Shown piece after piece: positions 6,875 to 16,150 of a DNA stretch of 36,168 bases. Source of the stretch: Candidatus Planktophila sp. GTDB taxonomy: Bacteria > Actinomycetota > Actinomycetes > Nanopelagicales > Nanopelagicaceae. Position numbers and translations under genes: made by a program. The stretch is from positions 1 to 36,168 of the forward strand of contig JAIOWZ010000013.1 in assembly GCA_021741905.1 (NCBI GenBank), written 5' to 3'. Position 1 is the first letter of the stretch. The number at the start of each line of letters is the position of its first letter. Under the pieces are notes generated by a model. The model made no database searches, had not been told where the DNA came from, and saw nothing but the letters and a program-made list of their open reading frames with translations.

Positions 6875-7132
6875 ATGGAACTAGACCAGATTCGCGCGCA
6901 GTGGAATCAAATCCTTGACGCCCTTGAATCTGAAAACCGTGTCGCCTGGATCGCTTACTTTGATGCTCGTCTCAGTTCATTTGAGAACGGAGTTCTGACC
7001 TTGGATTTTTCAGATAGCCGCAAGTTTGCGACCTCCCATGAATACTCAGAAACTCGTCCAAATTTAAAATCTGCCCTGCAGGCTGCAATCAAGTCCACTA
7101 TCGGCATAGACGTGGAAATCATCGAGCAATGA
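6875..7132 (+). CDS. small protein resembling the DnaX (tau/gamma) C-terminal domain
   Basis: An 85-residue protein. I chose ATG 6875 over the upstream GTG because the latter would overlap the previous gene and add an unlike leader. The pattern 'W..IL..L....R..W.......L.SFE.GVLTLDFSD...' followed by NLKSALQAAIKSTIGIDVEIIE resembles the tail domain of actinobacterial DNA polymerase III tau/gamma, but there is no ATPase part. TAAAGT lies 8 bases before the ATG; no Shine-Dalgarno is seen. The stop overlaps the muramidase start by ATGA, so the two are probably co-translated. Role unknown; similarity is by eye only. Confidence 0.6.
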   Translation: MELDQIRAQWNQILDALESENRVAWIAYFDARLSSFENGVLTLDFSDSRKFATSHEYSETRPNLKSALQAAIKSTIGIDVEIIEQ

Positions 7133-8748
7133 AGCTAAAGATCTATTTACTGGCCGTTTCATTGGTAGTTGCAGTTATGGGTGCGCCACAATCAGTTGCA
7201 GCCTCATCAGCGCTATCGATGTCTATCAGGCAAACACCGAGTGCATCTGAATCTTTGTTGACCTTGTATGGAAATCTCACGCCAATCCGGTCGGGTACCA
7301 CCGTAAAGATTCAAGTTGATACAGATGGAAAGTGGACGACAACTCGATTTACGACAAAGGTCACCAAAGTTGGGACCTGGAAGGTAACCGCCCTTGCAAC
7401 AGCGCTTAACGCAAAGGTTCGCTATCGCGCCGTCTCGGTAATCTCAGGCAAGAGTTTGTACTCCCCCATTCGTTCAATCACTGTTAAGCAACAGCCAGAG
7501 ATTTCAAATACTGATCCTGCTCAATTTATAGATTTAACTGGACCTGGTGGTCGCATACATGGGGCAGACATTAGCCGTTGGCAGCACCCCAACGATAAAA
7601 CTATCGATTTTGTAAAGATGTATGCAGCGGGAATGCGATTTGTTTTCATCAAGGCATCAGATACTCGCGAGTCAGCGGATCTGCTTGCAGTTAAATACGC
7701 CGCGATGGATCACCATGCTGCACAAGCTGCTGGAATTTACACAGGTTTTTACCACTACGCCGTCTTACCCGATGTGACATCACCTGATGACATTAAGAAG
7801 GATGCTTTTGCCCAAGCACAAAAGGTTGTGTGGCGACTTGCATCAATGGGCGGTTACTCGGATCGAGATCTTCCCTATGCCCTAGATCTAGAAAATAGGT
7901 GTGTCCGCTACTCCTCTTCTGGTGCCTGCCAAAAATATGCAACACGCAGTGCTGTAACTTTATGGGCAACAACTTTTCTGGCATCACTCAAGGAAAAAAC
8001 GGGACGCACCCCCATTTTGTATTCCTATGCAGCCTTTTTAGAGAGTTCCATGACCCGGACTCCGGAACTTGCTCAATATCCATTGTGGCTTGCGCAGTAT
8101 GCAATCGATCCAGCTAATCCGATAAACCAGCCAGGATTAAAAGCTGGCGGCTGTTATGTTCACTCTTGGACAGGTGAAAATTGCGATTCCCAATGGACTG
8201 TGTGGCAGTACTCCTCATGTGGCATTGCGCCAAAGTACGGAGTTCCCGGAAATAGACTTGATCTCAATGTTTTCCGTGGGACCCCTTCATCATTTTTAGA
8301 TTTAGCCAAAGGAAGTTGGAAACCAACCCTTGTTGATTTAATGCCACAACAAGAGCCAACTGTGCTCACCGTTGTGGATCAATCCTCAAGTACCACAAAC
8401 AAACTTGTTACCTTCAAAGTAAATGTTGTCCGGCCCAATGGCTCTCCCGTTGTGACTGGAAGCGTGAAATTAGTCTTTGATAAAACAACAACACCGCAAA
8501 GCAAGCCGATTCAAACAATATTGCGTGAAACAAGTGGAGTATGGACTCTTGCTCTTAAAGGGGTTCTAGCTGGCACATATAGTGGAAAGGTTTTGTTTGA
8601 AGATATTTCTGGAACCCATGCTGAATCAGCTTTTCCAGTGACATTCACCGTGACACAGGGTGCAACACCGACTGCTAAGCCAACTCCATCAGCAACAGCT
8701 ACCAAAAAGCCAACTACTGATGGCTGCAGAGGGCAGATTAAGAATTAA
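7129..8748 (+). CDS. secreted GH25 muramidase (lysozyme)
   Basis: A 539-residue exported protein. Signal peptide about 1-25 (ending VAASS); an Ig-like beta domain about 28-120; the GH25 catalytic barrel about 142-395 with D147 in GADISRW and the acidic pair D253/E255 in YALDLEN; a second Ig-like domain about 410-515; and a Thr/Pro/Ala-rich tail (TPTAKPTPSATATKKPTT). GH25 enzymes hydrolyse the beta-1,4 link between MurNAc and GlcNAc, so it acts in wall remodelling or on other bacteria. Start ATG overlaps the preceding stop by 4 bases. Its 3' end overlaps the convergent glpD by 11 bases with no terminator. No LPXTG or membrane anchor is visible. Confidence 0.92.
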   Translation: MKLKIYLLAVSLVVAVMGAPQSVAASSALSMSIRQTPSASESLLTLYGNLTPIRSGTTVKIQVDTDGKWTTTRFTTKVTKVGTWKVTALATALNAKVRYRAVSVISGKSLYSPIRSITVKQQPEISNTDPAQFIDLTGPGGRIHGADISRWQHPNDKTIDFVKMYAAGMRFVFIKASDTRESADLLAVKYAAMDHHAAQAAGIYTGFYHYAVLPDVTSPDDIKKDAFAQAQKVVWRLASMGGYSDRDLPYALDLENRCVRYSSSGACQKYATRSAVTLWATTFLASLKEKTGRTPILYSYAAFLESSMTRTPELAQYPLWLAQYAIDPANPINQPGLKAGGCYVHSWTGENCDSQWTVWQYSSCGIAPKYGVPGNRLDLNVFRGTPSSFLDLAKGSWKPTLVDLMPQQEPTVLTVVDQSSSTTNKLVTFKVNVVRPNGSPVVTGSVKLVFDKTTTPQSKPIQTILRETSGVWTLALKGVLAGTYSGKVLFEDISGTHAESAFPVTFTVTQGATPTAKPTPSATATKKPTTDGCRGQIKN

Positions 8749-10399
8749 CCTCAAGTAACTGATCTAAAGCAGCTTTTTCCCGTTCAACTAATTCTACATA
8801 TTGAGCAATGGATTCTTTTCGATCCTTTGCGCTCCACTCGAGAACTGGTGCAAGAAGTGCTGCAACATCCTCTGCCAGATAAACAGCATGGTTTGTGGCC
8901 TCAAAAGAGAGACGGGTACGGCGCGAAATCACATCATCGACTGTAAGGGCACCCTCATGTGTTGCTGCATAAACTATTTCAGCTTTGATATAGGGCAGAT
9001 CGGTATCTAATTTTGCCGCTAATTTTGGTTGCTCATCAATAATTTCAAGAATCTCACTAATAAGAGAGCCGTGTCGATTGAGCAAATGTGTCACAGTTTC
9101 AACATCTAGCCCAGATTCCTGCGCAATACGCTCTTTCTGCTGCTCTAATGCGAAATAGCCATCTGCTCCAACAAGTGGCAGTTTTTCGGTGACAGATTCT
9201 TTTGTCAATCGGCGTAATTCAATTACTGCGCGATCAATAACATCTTTGGCCATAACGCGATATGTCGTGTATTTGCCACCAGCAATAGATACAAATCCAG
9301 CAACTGGTCTATCTACTGTGTGCTCACGTGAGAGCTTTGTTGTCGTGGCGCTCTTGTTGTTTGCAACTAGTGGGCGCAATCCTGCATAAACTCCGATGAT
9401 CTCTTCGGCTTTTAACTTTGGCTTGAGTACTCGATTTGCCTGATCCAATATGTATTGGACATCTTCTTTGCTTGCAAGGGGTTCTGCCCGATCGCCTTCG
9501 TAAGGGGTATCTGTTGTTCCAACAATCCATTTGCCTGCCCAAGGGATTATGAACAGTACCGAAACCGAAGTCTTCACAATGATTCCTGCATCAGATTTAA
9601 TGGCAGAACCTGGCATGACTATGTGTGCGCCTTTACTCATGGTCACGTTATATCCAGGAGTTATATCAAATTGCTCATGTAGTTGATCGCTCCAGACGCC
9701 AGCGCACATCACTGTTGCACCAGCTTTAATGGCAATTTTCTTTCCAGAAACTAAATCAAGAGCGTTAACACCAACAACTCTTTTGCCCTCACGGATCAGA
9801 GATTGGGCAGATATTCGCGTGGCAATGAGTGCCCCATGACGCGCAGCTGTTCTCGCAACTGACATTGTGTGGCGGGCATCATCTACTTGGGCATCAAAGT
9901 ATTTGATTGCACCAGTAACAAGATCATGGCGCAAAGATGGGGCAATTTCATTTATCTGCTTTTGACTCAAATGCTTATGCCATGGCATTGAGCGTCGAAA
10001 TCCGCGCAGTGCGTCATATAAGGCCAGTCCTGCTCCAACATAGGTGCGCTCTTTGAGTTTTTCAGTCAGTGGAAACAAAAATCCAACTGGCTTAACAAGG
10101 TGAGGGCAGAGTGTTGAAACCATTAATTCACGCTCGTGTAATGCTTCACGCACTAATTTAAAATCATACTGTTCAAGATATCTAAGGCCACCATGTATTA
10201 ACTTGCTGGATCTGCTGGATGTGCCAGCAGCAATATCTTGTGACTCAATGAGGGCAACTTTTAAACCTCGAGCTGCAGCATCTAATGCCGCTCCTACGCC
10301 ATTTACTCCCCCGCCAATAACGAGAATGTCGAACTGTTGGGTCCCAAGTTGTGAAATGGCAGTCTCGCGCTGGTCGGGGCCAAGTTGTGACAAGAACAT
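8738..10399 (-). CDS. glpD: aerobic glycerol-3-phosphate dehydrogenase
   Basis: A 553-residue flavoprotein of normal GlpD length. The FAD-binding motif IGGGVNGVGAALDAAARG is at about 29-46, followed by SSRSSKLIHGGLRYLEQYDF, a family signature. The C-terminal DAO_C domain ends at ELVEREKAALDQLLEVNS. The enzyme oxidises glycerol 3-phosphate to dihydroxyacetone phosphate and passes electrons to quinone at the membrane. ATG at 10399 has GGAG 11 bases upstream. It diverges from glpK across a 64-base space, so the two supply a short glycerol-to-DHAP route; no glpF facilitator is present here. Confidence 0.95.
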   Translation of the reverse strand: MFLSQLGPDQRETAISQLGTQQFDILVIGGGVNGVGAALDAAARGLKVALIESQDIAAGTSSRSSKLIHGGLRYLEQYDFKLVREALHERELMVSTLCPHLVKPVGFLFPLTEKLKERTYVGAGLALYDALRGFRRSMPWHKHLSQKQINEIAPSLRHDLVTGAIKYFDAQVDDARHTMSVARTAARHGALIATRISAQSLIREGKRVVGVNALDLVSGKKIAIKAGATVMCAGVWSDQLHEQFDITPGYNVTMSKGAHIVMPGSAIKSDAGIIVKTSVSVLFIIPWAGKWIVGTTDTPYEGDRAEPLASKEDVQYILDQANRVLKPKLKAEEIIGVYAGLRPLVANNKSATTTKLSREHTVDRPVAGFVSIAGGKYTTYRVMAKDVIDRAVIELRRLTKESVTEKLPLVGADGYFALEQQKERIAQESGLDVETVTHLLNRHGSLISEILEIIDEQPKLAAKLDTDLPYIKAEIVYAATHEGALTVDDVISRRTRLSFEATNHAVYLAEDVAALLAPVLEWSAKDRKESIAQYVELVEREKAALDQLLEVNS

Positions 10400-10437
10400 A
10401 TGCGTTGCTTCTCCGTAACCAGTGAGTACGCTAAGCC

Positions 10438-10454
10438 TAACTTACGGCAAGGGG
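10438..10454 (+). promoter_or_regulatory. glpK -10 box and ribosome binding site
   Basis: TAACTT (10438-10443) is a candidate -10 box and AAGGGG (10449-10454) a Shine-Dalgarno sequence 9 bases before GTG 10464. This element decides the start of glpK: an upstream GTG at 10422 would place both inside the coding region. Confidence 0.5.
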
Positions 10455-10463
10455 TTGTGCGCA

Positions 10464-11963
10464 GTGGCATCTATCGGGACCTATATCGGCAGTTTGGATC
10501 AGGGAACTAGTAGTACCCGATTCATGATTTTTGACCATGCCGGCAAAGTTGTTGGACAGCACCAACTAGAACATCGCCAAATACTTCCGCAAGCAGGCTG
10601 GGTAGAACATGACGCCGCTGAAATTTGGGAGAGAGCTCAAGAAGTTATCGCTGGCGCACTCAAGCAAGCCAATATTTTGGGCTCTGATTTGGCCGCAATA
10701 GGCCTCACCAACCAACGTGAAACAACCGTGGTGTGGGATGTAACAACTGGTCAACCACTCTCCAATGCAATTGTCTGGCAAGACACTAGAACAACTGAGT
10801 TCTTGGCAACGCTCTCAGATGCCCAACAGCAGCAGATTCGCCATAGGACCGGTTTAACTATCGCTCCTTACTTTGCTGGCAGCAAGATGAATTGGTTTCT
10901 TGCCAATGTGCCAGCTGCACAAAGTGCCAATGCGCGCTTTGGGACTATTGATTCCTGGCTGCTGTGGAATTTATCCGGTGGTGTCCGAGGGGGCGTGCAT
11001 GCAACTGATGTAACAAATGCCAGTCGCACCTTATTGATGAATCTTGAAACTCTAGATTGGGATGAAGAACTTCTTTCTATCTTTGGGGTTTCACGATCGG
11101 CCCTTCCTGTCATTAAATCCTCCTCTGAAACCTATGCATTTACCGATCCCCATGGTCCATTTGGAACTGCAATTCCAATTGCTGGAATTTTGGGTGATCA
11201 ACAAGCGGCAATGGTTGGCCAGGTGTGCTTTGAGCGGGGCGAATCAAAGACAACATATGGAACTGGAAACTTCGCACTCCTTAATACCGGCACTGAAATT
11301 GTCCGCTCCAAAAATGGCCTACTAACAACGGTTTGTTTCAAATTAGGTGACGCCCCAGCCCACTATGCACTTGAAGGATCAGTTGCAGTGACAGGCTCTG
11401 CTATTCAATGGCTGCGAGATCAATTAGGGATCATCACCAACGCTGCAGAAACAGAAGGCTTAGCTTCATCCGTTCCCGATACCGCAGGTGTTTACTTCGT
11501 CCCAGCATTTTCAGGTTTATTTGCTCCCTATTGGCGAAGCGATGCGCGCGGCGTAATTGTTGGATTAACTCGCGCTGCAACTAAAGCACATATTTCCCGC
11601 GCAGCCCTTGAGGCAATTTGTTATCAAACTCGAGATGTCATGGATGCGATGGTGGCCGATAGCGGCGTTCCCATGAAAGAAATGCGCGTGGACGGTGGAA
11701 TCACAGCAAACTCATTTTGCATGCAACTGCAAGCAGATGTGATGGGAATCGATATTACTCGCCCATTAATCGGTGAAACCACAGCACTTGGTGCGGCATA
11801 TGCTGCTGGTTTAGCGGTTGGTTATTGGTCATCAACTGATGAACTTCGAAAGCAATGGCAACAATCGCGTCGATGGAGTTCGGCAAGTACTGCCGAACAA
11901 CGGGATATTGGTTATGCGGGGTGGAAGAAAGCAGTGGAGCGAACCTTGAATTGGGTTGATTAA
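10464..11963 (+). CDS. glpK: glycerol kinase
   Basis: A 499-residue FGGY-family kinase from GTG 10464, close to the usual length of about 500. The N-terminus [18 protein letters not shown] is the phosphate-binding loop; [28 protein letters not shown] and [19 protein letters not shown] are further conserved blocks. It phosphorylates glycerol to glycerol 3-phosphate with ATP in the cytoplasm, feeding GlpD encoded divergently. An earlier GTG (10422) would add 14 residues not found in relatives and lacks a ribosome binding site. The stop overlaps that of the convergent alpha-galactosidase gene by 4 bases. Confidence 0.95.
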   Translation: MASIGTYIGSLDQGTSSTRFMIFDHAGKVVGQHQLEHRQILPQAGWVEHDAAEIWERAQEVIAGALKQANILGSDLAAIGLTNQRETTVVWDVTTGQPLSNAIVWQDTRTTEFLATLSDAQQQQIRHRTGLTIAPYFAGSKMNWFLANVPAAQSANARFGTIDSWLLWNLSGGVRGGVHATDVTNASRTLLMNLETLDWDEELLSIFGVSRSALPVIKSSSETYAFTDPHGPFGTAIPIAGILGDQQAAMVGQVCFERGESKTTYGTGNFALLNTGTEIVRSKNGLLTTVCFKLGDAPAHYALEGSVAVTGSAIQWLRDQLGIITNAAETEGLASSVPDTAGVYFVPAFSGLFAPYWRSDARGVIVGLTRAATKAHISRAALEAICYQTRDVMDAMVADSGVPMKEMRVDGGITANSFCMQLQADVMGIDITRPLIGETTALGAAYAAGLAVGYWSSTDELRKQWQQSRRWSSASTAEQRDIGYAGWKKAVERTLNWVD

Positions 11964-14062
11964 GCCTTTGTAATTTCAATCAAGAACGCATTTGCTGGTG
12001 CCAGAATTGGCGCAGTCACACCGATTGCAGCAAGTGCCGAGCCTGACAGTGTTATTCCATTCATCCATTCAGGTGGGGCGATCAACATAAAGCGTGGCTC
12101 ACCTGCTGGAAACACAGCCTTGATTACATAGTTTGCGCTCTCATCTAATCCAGGAAATTTAAGTGGTGATGGATGAACTGAAACCGTTGGAGTCAATTGC
12201 ACATAGGCAAAAAGTGCTCGTGAAGCATCATGTGCTCGAACGCCATGTAGATATGCATGTGATTCTGGATAATCAACCCGAACCATTTTTCCTGAATGAA
12301 GTAGACCGCGATTGTTCTTGTAGTACTGCGCCCACGTTGCTAAATGCTTTCGCTCTTCAGTCGTTGCTTCTGTGATGTTCCATTCAATACCTGCGTGACC
12401 AAAAAGTGCAGTCGTTGCACGCATAGAAAGTTCTAAGGTGCGCCCTGTTTGGTGGCCATGGGTGGGTCCGATGTGGGTGCCAAGAAGTTCTGGAGCAATA
12501 ACTTGAGCAGTCCAGCGCTGAATTGTTTGGCGCTCTAACGCATCATTATTATCACTTGTCCAGAATCGATCCACGAGATCAATGACTCCTAAATCAATAC
12601 GTGCACCGCCTGATGCACATGATTCAATTTCAAGTCCTGGATGACGCTTCTTAAGCTCTGCAAACAAACGATAAATCGCTTGGGTTTGGCGATGAACACC
12701 TGCTGCGCCTAAGTGACCGGCATCAACTAGAACACGATTGTGATCCCACTTAATGTAGGCGATGTTGTGAGCTGCTAAGACTGCAGAGGTTTGCTCAAGC
12801 ACATGATTAAAGGCACCCTCATGGCCAATATCTAGAACTAATTGGTGACGCCAAAGTGGTGGAACTCGATCTGCTTCATGCAAAATCCATTCAGGATGGG
12901 CTCGATACAAATCAGAATCTGGGTTAACCATTTCCCCTTCAAACCAGAGGCCAAATTCAATTCCCTTGTCATTGATGTACTTAATTATTGGAGACAGACC
13001 ATGTGGCCAGACAGCAGGATCAATCACCCAGTCACCTAGGCCTGCGCGGTCATTGCGCCTGGAGTGGAACCAGCCATCATCTAGAACAACGCGCTCTATG
13101 CCAATTTCGGCTGCAACATCAATGAGGGCTTTGATCTTTTCTTCATCGTGATCAAAGTACAACGCTTCCCACATGTTCAAAGTCAGAGGTCGAGGCCGCT
13201 TTGGATGAACATCGCGGGCGCGAAGGTATGAATGATAGGCAGCACTTACGCCATCTAACCCTTCTGCCGAATAAACTGAAACTAATGCAGGTGCTTCATA
13301 TGTTTGACCAGATTCCAATATCAATTCACCTGGTAGTAATAGTTCACCAGCACCAATTGATTGTGATCCATCAAATAGCTTTTCAACCAAGTAATGCGAG
13401 TTACCGCTCCATGCAATGCTTGTTGCCCAGGCGCTACCTGATTGGAAAGATGTCTGCGCGGTCAATGCGATATCTGCGATTGAAAAATTGTGTCCGCTGC
13501 GACCTTCACGAGATTCGCGAACCCACGTGCCGGTTGCAATTTCTTTGCGCTGAGGGTTACGTTCATTAGACCAACGACCTGCAAAATCTAAAGTTTGTGT
13601 TGCCTCTTTTGGAAGTGGCAACCAATGTATGAACTCATTAAGGCAATATTGACTTTCTCCAATGTTTTTAACTGTTGCTCGTTGAAACAAAACACCATGC
13701 ACATCAAGATCAAAAGTTATAACAACTTCAAGTTCTGCATGGAAATCGATCAATGTAACCGTGACATGGTTTGCCTGATGATGAAAATCGGTTACCTCAA
13801 ACTTTGTTGACCATGCTTTTCCATTGCGATGTCCAGATAATGTTGGTCGGCCTAAAAACCCACGGGAACTCTCGCGCATGACTCCGGGAAACTGTGGCTG
13901 ATCCCATGAGCTATTTGCAATCGATGGACGGATAGCTGTTTGCACAGATGCGATATCTCCATGCACGGGTGCTCCCCAGTGTTGGATCACCAGGGCCCCA
14001 TCGACTACTTCGAGAAGCAGCGATGACGATGGTGCGCTCAATAGTGCAGATTGCTTACTCAC
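11960..14062 (-). CDS. GH36 alpha-galactosidase
   Basis: A 700-residue cytoplasmic enzyme (no signal peptide). An N-terminal beta-sandwich (about 1-285) precedes the GH36 barrel, with DDGWFHSRR (328-336), nucleophile D440 in YIKWDHNR and acid/base D504 in WTSDNND, then a C-terminal beta domain. It releases galactose from alpha-galactosides such as melibiose or raffinose-type sugars; the divergent galT-galE-galK operon would metabolise the galactose. Because it is intracellular, an importer must exist elsewhere. Start GTG 14062 has no Shine-Dalgarno; TACTCT 6 bases upstream points to a leaderless mRNA. Its end overlaps glpK by 4 bases. Confidence 0.93.
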   Translation of the reverse strand: MSKQSALLSAPSSSLLLEVVDGALVIQHWGAPVHGDIASVQTAIRPSIANSSWDQPQFPGVMRESSRGFLGRPTLSGHRNGKAWSTKFEVTDFHHQANHVTVTLIDFHAELEVVITFDLDVHGVLFQRATVKNIGESQYCLNEFIHWLPLPKEATQTLDFAGRWSNERNPQRKEIATGTWVRESREGRSGHNFSIADIALTAQTSFQSGSAWATSIAWSGNSHYLVEKLFDGSQSIGAGELLLPGELILESGQTYEAPALVSVYSAEGLDGVSAAYHSYLRARDVHPKRPRPLTLNMWEALYFDHDEEKIKALIDVAAEIGIERVVLDDGWFHSRRNDRAGLGDWVIDPAVWPHGLSPIIKYINDKGIEFGLWFEGEMVNPDSDLYRAHPEWILHEADRVPPLWRHQLVLDIGHEGAFNHVLEQTSAVLAAHNIAYIKWDHNRVLVDAGHLGAAGVHRQTQAIYRLFAELKKRHPGLEIESCASGGARIDLGVIDLVDRFWTSDNNDALERQTIQRWTAQVIAPELLGTHIGPTHGHQTGRTLELSMRATTALFGHAGIEWNITEATTEERKHLATWAQYYKNNRGLLHSGKMVRVDYPESHAYLHGVRAHDASRALFAYVQLTPTVSVHPSPLKFPGLDESANYVIKAVFPAGEPRFMLIAPPEWMNGITLSGSALAAIGVTAPILAPANAFLIEITKA

Positions 14063-14067
14063 AAAGG

Positions 14068-14074
14068 TAGAGTA
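14068..14074. promoter_or_regulatory. overlapping divergent -10 boxes, alpha-galactosidase and galT
   Basis: On the minus strand TACTCT (14069-14074) lies 6 bases before the alpha-galactosidase GTG. On the plus strand TAGAGT (14068-14073) lies 9 bases before the galT ATG. The two start codons are separated by only 20 bases, so the two promoters would occupy the same DNA and each -35 region would fall inside the other gene. Confidence 0.45.
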
Positions 14075-14082
14075 ACGACACT

Positions 14083-15195
14083 ATGGGCGAGAGTAAAAAA
14101 CTAAAAGCAGGCGTCATCAGAAATGATCGCCATATGGCCGATGGTCGGACTATTCGTTACTACGACACTGCCGGCCAAGCGCGAAATGTTGAAGATGCCA
14201 GACCCCAAGAGGAGCAACCAGGAATCGGTGAACTGCGTCTTGATCCATTAGTTAATGAGTGGGTTGTTATGGCAGCTCATCGACAGGGCCGAATCTTTCT
14301 GCCACCAAAAGAGCTCTGTCCTTTGTGTCCCACGAATGGTGAGTTACTGACTGAAATCCCTGAATCTGATTTTGAAGTAGTTGTTTTTGATAATCGCTCC
14401 CCTTCACTTCGCCCACCAGCTGGTGATTGGGCACTTCCTGACATGGTTGGGCCTGATACTGATTTAGGAACTGCAGCCGGTAAGTGTGAAGTGATTTGTT
14501 TTACAGCAGAACATGGAAAATCTTTTAAGGATTTAACTCCGCAACGTGCTCGCACTTTGCTGGAAGCGTGGATTGATCGCACCTCAGAGCTTTCGCAAGA
14601 ATCCTTTATCCAGCACATCGCGCCGTTTGAAAACCGTGGCGAGGAAATTGGCGTCACTCTTTCTCACCCACATGGTCAGATATATGCCTATTCTTACATT
14701 CCCCCACGTGTGGAAAAAATGTTGGCAGCTGCCAAGAAATACAAGGAGCAAACTGGCAAGGTTTTGTTTGATGAAATCGTTGCCCGTGAAATTCGAGATA
14801 ATGAACGTATTGTTGCCCGCAATGACCGTTGGATTGCATTTGTCCCGTATGCGGCTAGATACCCATTTGAAATTCACATCGCACCACTCAACCCTGTTGC
14901 AGATCTAACTGGCTTAACCGATGCAGATCGTGATGCATTTCCAGAGATCGCCCTCGAAGTCACACGTAGATTAGATGGCGTCTTTGGAATTGAAATGGCA
15001 TACATCGCAGCCTGGCATCAAGCACCAGTGCAAGTTGGCAGGGATGTCATGCGTCTGCACTGGCAAATCACAAGCGTGCGCCGGGCACCTGGAAAATTGA
15101 AGTACTTAGCTGGCTCTGAATCTGCCATGGGTGCATTCATAATGGATATGCGCCCTGAACAATCTGCAGCACAGTTGAGAGAAGTAGTTTTGTAA
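14083..15195 (+). CDS. galT: galactose-1-phosphate uridylyltransferase
   Basis: A 370-residue HIT-superfamily enzyme. The active site H195-P-H197-G-Q199 (SHPHGQIYAYSYIPP) carries the nucleophilic histidine, and C79/C82 (CPLC) match the N-terminal zinc ligands. It swaps UMP between UDP-glucose and galactose 1-phosphate, the middle step of the Leloir pathway. First gene of a tight galT-galE-galK operon: its stop shares one base with the galE start (TAATG). No Shine-Dalgarno precedes the ATG, so initiation is leaderless or nearly so. Confidence 0.95.
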   Translation: MGESKKLKAGVIRNDRHMADGRTIRYYDTAGQARNVEDARPQEEQPGIGELRLDPLVNEWVVMAAHRQGRIFLPPKELCPLCPTNGELLTEIPESDFEVVVFDNRSPSLRPPAGDWALPDMVGPDTDLGTAAGKCEVICFTAEHGKSFKDLTPQRARTLLEAWIDRTSELSQESFIQHIAPFENRGEEIGVTLSHPHGQIYAYSYIPPRVEKMLAAAKKYKEQTGKVLFDEIVAREIRDNERIVARNDRWIAFVPYAARYPFEIHIAPLNPVADLTGLTDADRDAFPEIALEVTRRLDGVFGIEMAYIAAWHQAPVQVGRDVMRLHWQITSVRRAPGKLKYLAGSESAMGAFIMDMRPEQSAAQLREVVL

Positions 15196-16148
15196 TGCGG
15201 GTTTTAGTAACTGGTGGAACTGGCTATATCGGATCGACTGCTGTTGAAATATTACTCACTCAGGGCTTTGAAATCTCAATCTTGGATGATTGCAGCATGG
15301 GCCATGCCGATACCGTCCCTGCTGGTGTGCGCTTTGTTCAGGGTTCACTTCTAAATGTTGATGAAGTTGCCGAGGCCCTGACTGGTTGTGATGCGGTCAT
15401 GCACTTTGCGGGTAAATCTCTAGTCGGAGAATCAGTTGAAAAACCGGACCTTTATCATTCGGTCAACGTTGATGGAACTCGCATCGTGCTAGATGAAATG
15501 CGCAAACAAAAGATCACAAAGTTTGTCTTTTCATCATCTGCAGCCACATATGGCGAGCCAAAGGTTGTGCCAATTTTAGAAACTTCTGAAACTCATCCAA
15601 CTAATCCATATGGTGCGACAAAGCTGGCTATTGATCACATGATCACTGCAGAGTCAGCAGCCTATGGCATTTCCGCAGCCTCACTGCGTTACTTCAATGT
15701 GGCAGGTGCTCTCCAGGCAGATCGTGGATGGTTAGCAGAGCGACATAACCCGGAAACACATTTGATTCCAAATGTTCTGCGCAGCACAACAGAAAATCCT
15801 GTAAAGATTTTTGGCACCGATTGGCCTACTACCGATGGCACATGTATTCGAGATTATGTTCATGTCATTGATTTGATTGATGCCCATATAAAGGCTCTCA
15901 ATTTGCTCCATGCACCAGGTCATGAGATCTATAACCTGGGTAGTGGTTCTGGGTACTCCGTACGCGAAGTAATTGCGGCGGCAAGTGCTGCAATTGGACA
16001 TCAAATACCATTTATTGATTCCCCGCGCCGAGCAGGAGATCCTGCAGTTTTGATTGCAGATATTTCAAAGGCGAAAGCCCATCTTAACTGGGAGCCAACC
16101 CGAGATATGAACACCATGGTTTCTGACACCTTGAAATCTATGGCCTAG
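15195..16148 (+). CDS. galE: UDP-glucose 4-epimerase
   Basis: A 317-residue short-chain dehydrogenase of the extended type. NAD-binding GGTGYIGS (7-14), the serine of FSSSAATYG (about 113-120) and the catalytic Y139-x3-K143 (NPYGATK) are all present. It interconverts UDP-galactose and UDP-glucose, regenerating the co-substrate of GalT, and can also supply UDP-galactose for glycans. The start codon overlaps the galT stop by one base, and galK starts two bases after its stop, so all three are translated together. Confidence 0.95.
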   Translation: MRVLVTGGTGYIGSTAVEILLTQGFEISILDDCSMGHADTVPAGVRFVQGSLLNVDEVAEALTGCDAVMHFAGKSLVGESVEKPDLYHSVNVDGTRIVLDEMRKQKITKFVFSSSAATYGEPKVVPILETSETHPTNPYGATKLAIDHMITAESAAYGISAASLRYFNVAGALQADRGWLAERHNPETHLIPNVLRSTTENPVKIFGTDWPTTDGTCIRDYVHVIDLIDAHIKALNLLHAPGHEIYNLGSGSGYSVREVIAAASAAIGHQIPFIDSPRRAGDPAVLIADISKAKAHLNWEPTRDMNTMVSDTLKSMA

Positions 16149-16150
16149 CA

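Noticed and set aside
10422-10463. Upstream GTG start of glpK
   Set aside because: It would put the -10 box and ribosome binding site inside the coding region and add residues absent from glycerol kinases.
14277-14657. Long minus-strand ORF (126 codons) inside galT
   Set aside because: It is antisense to a clearly conserved galT and its product shows no recognisable features.
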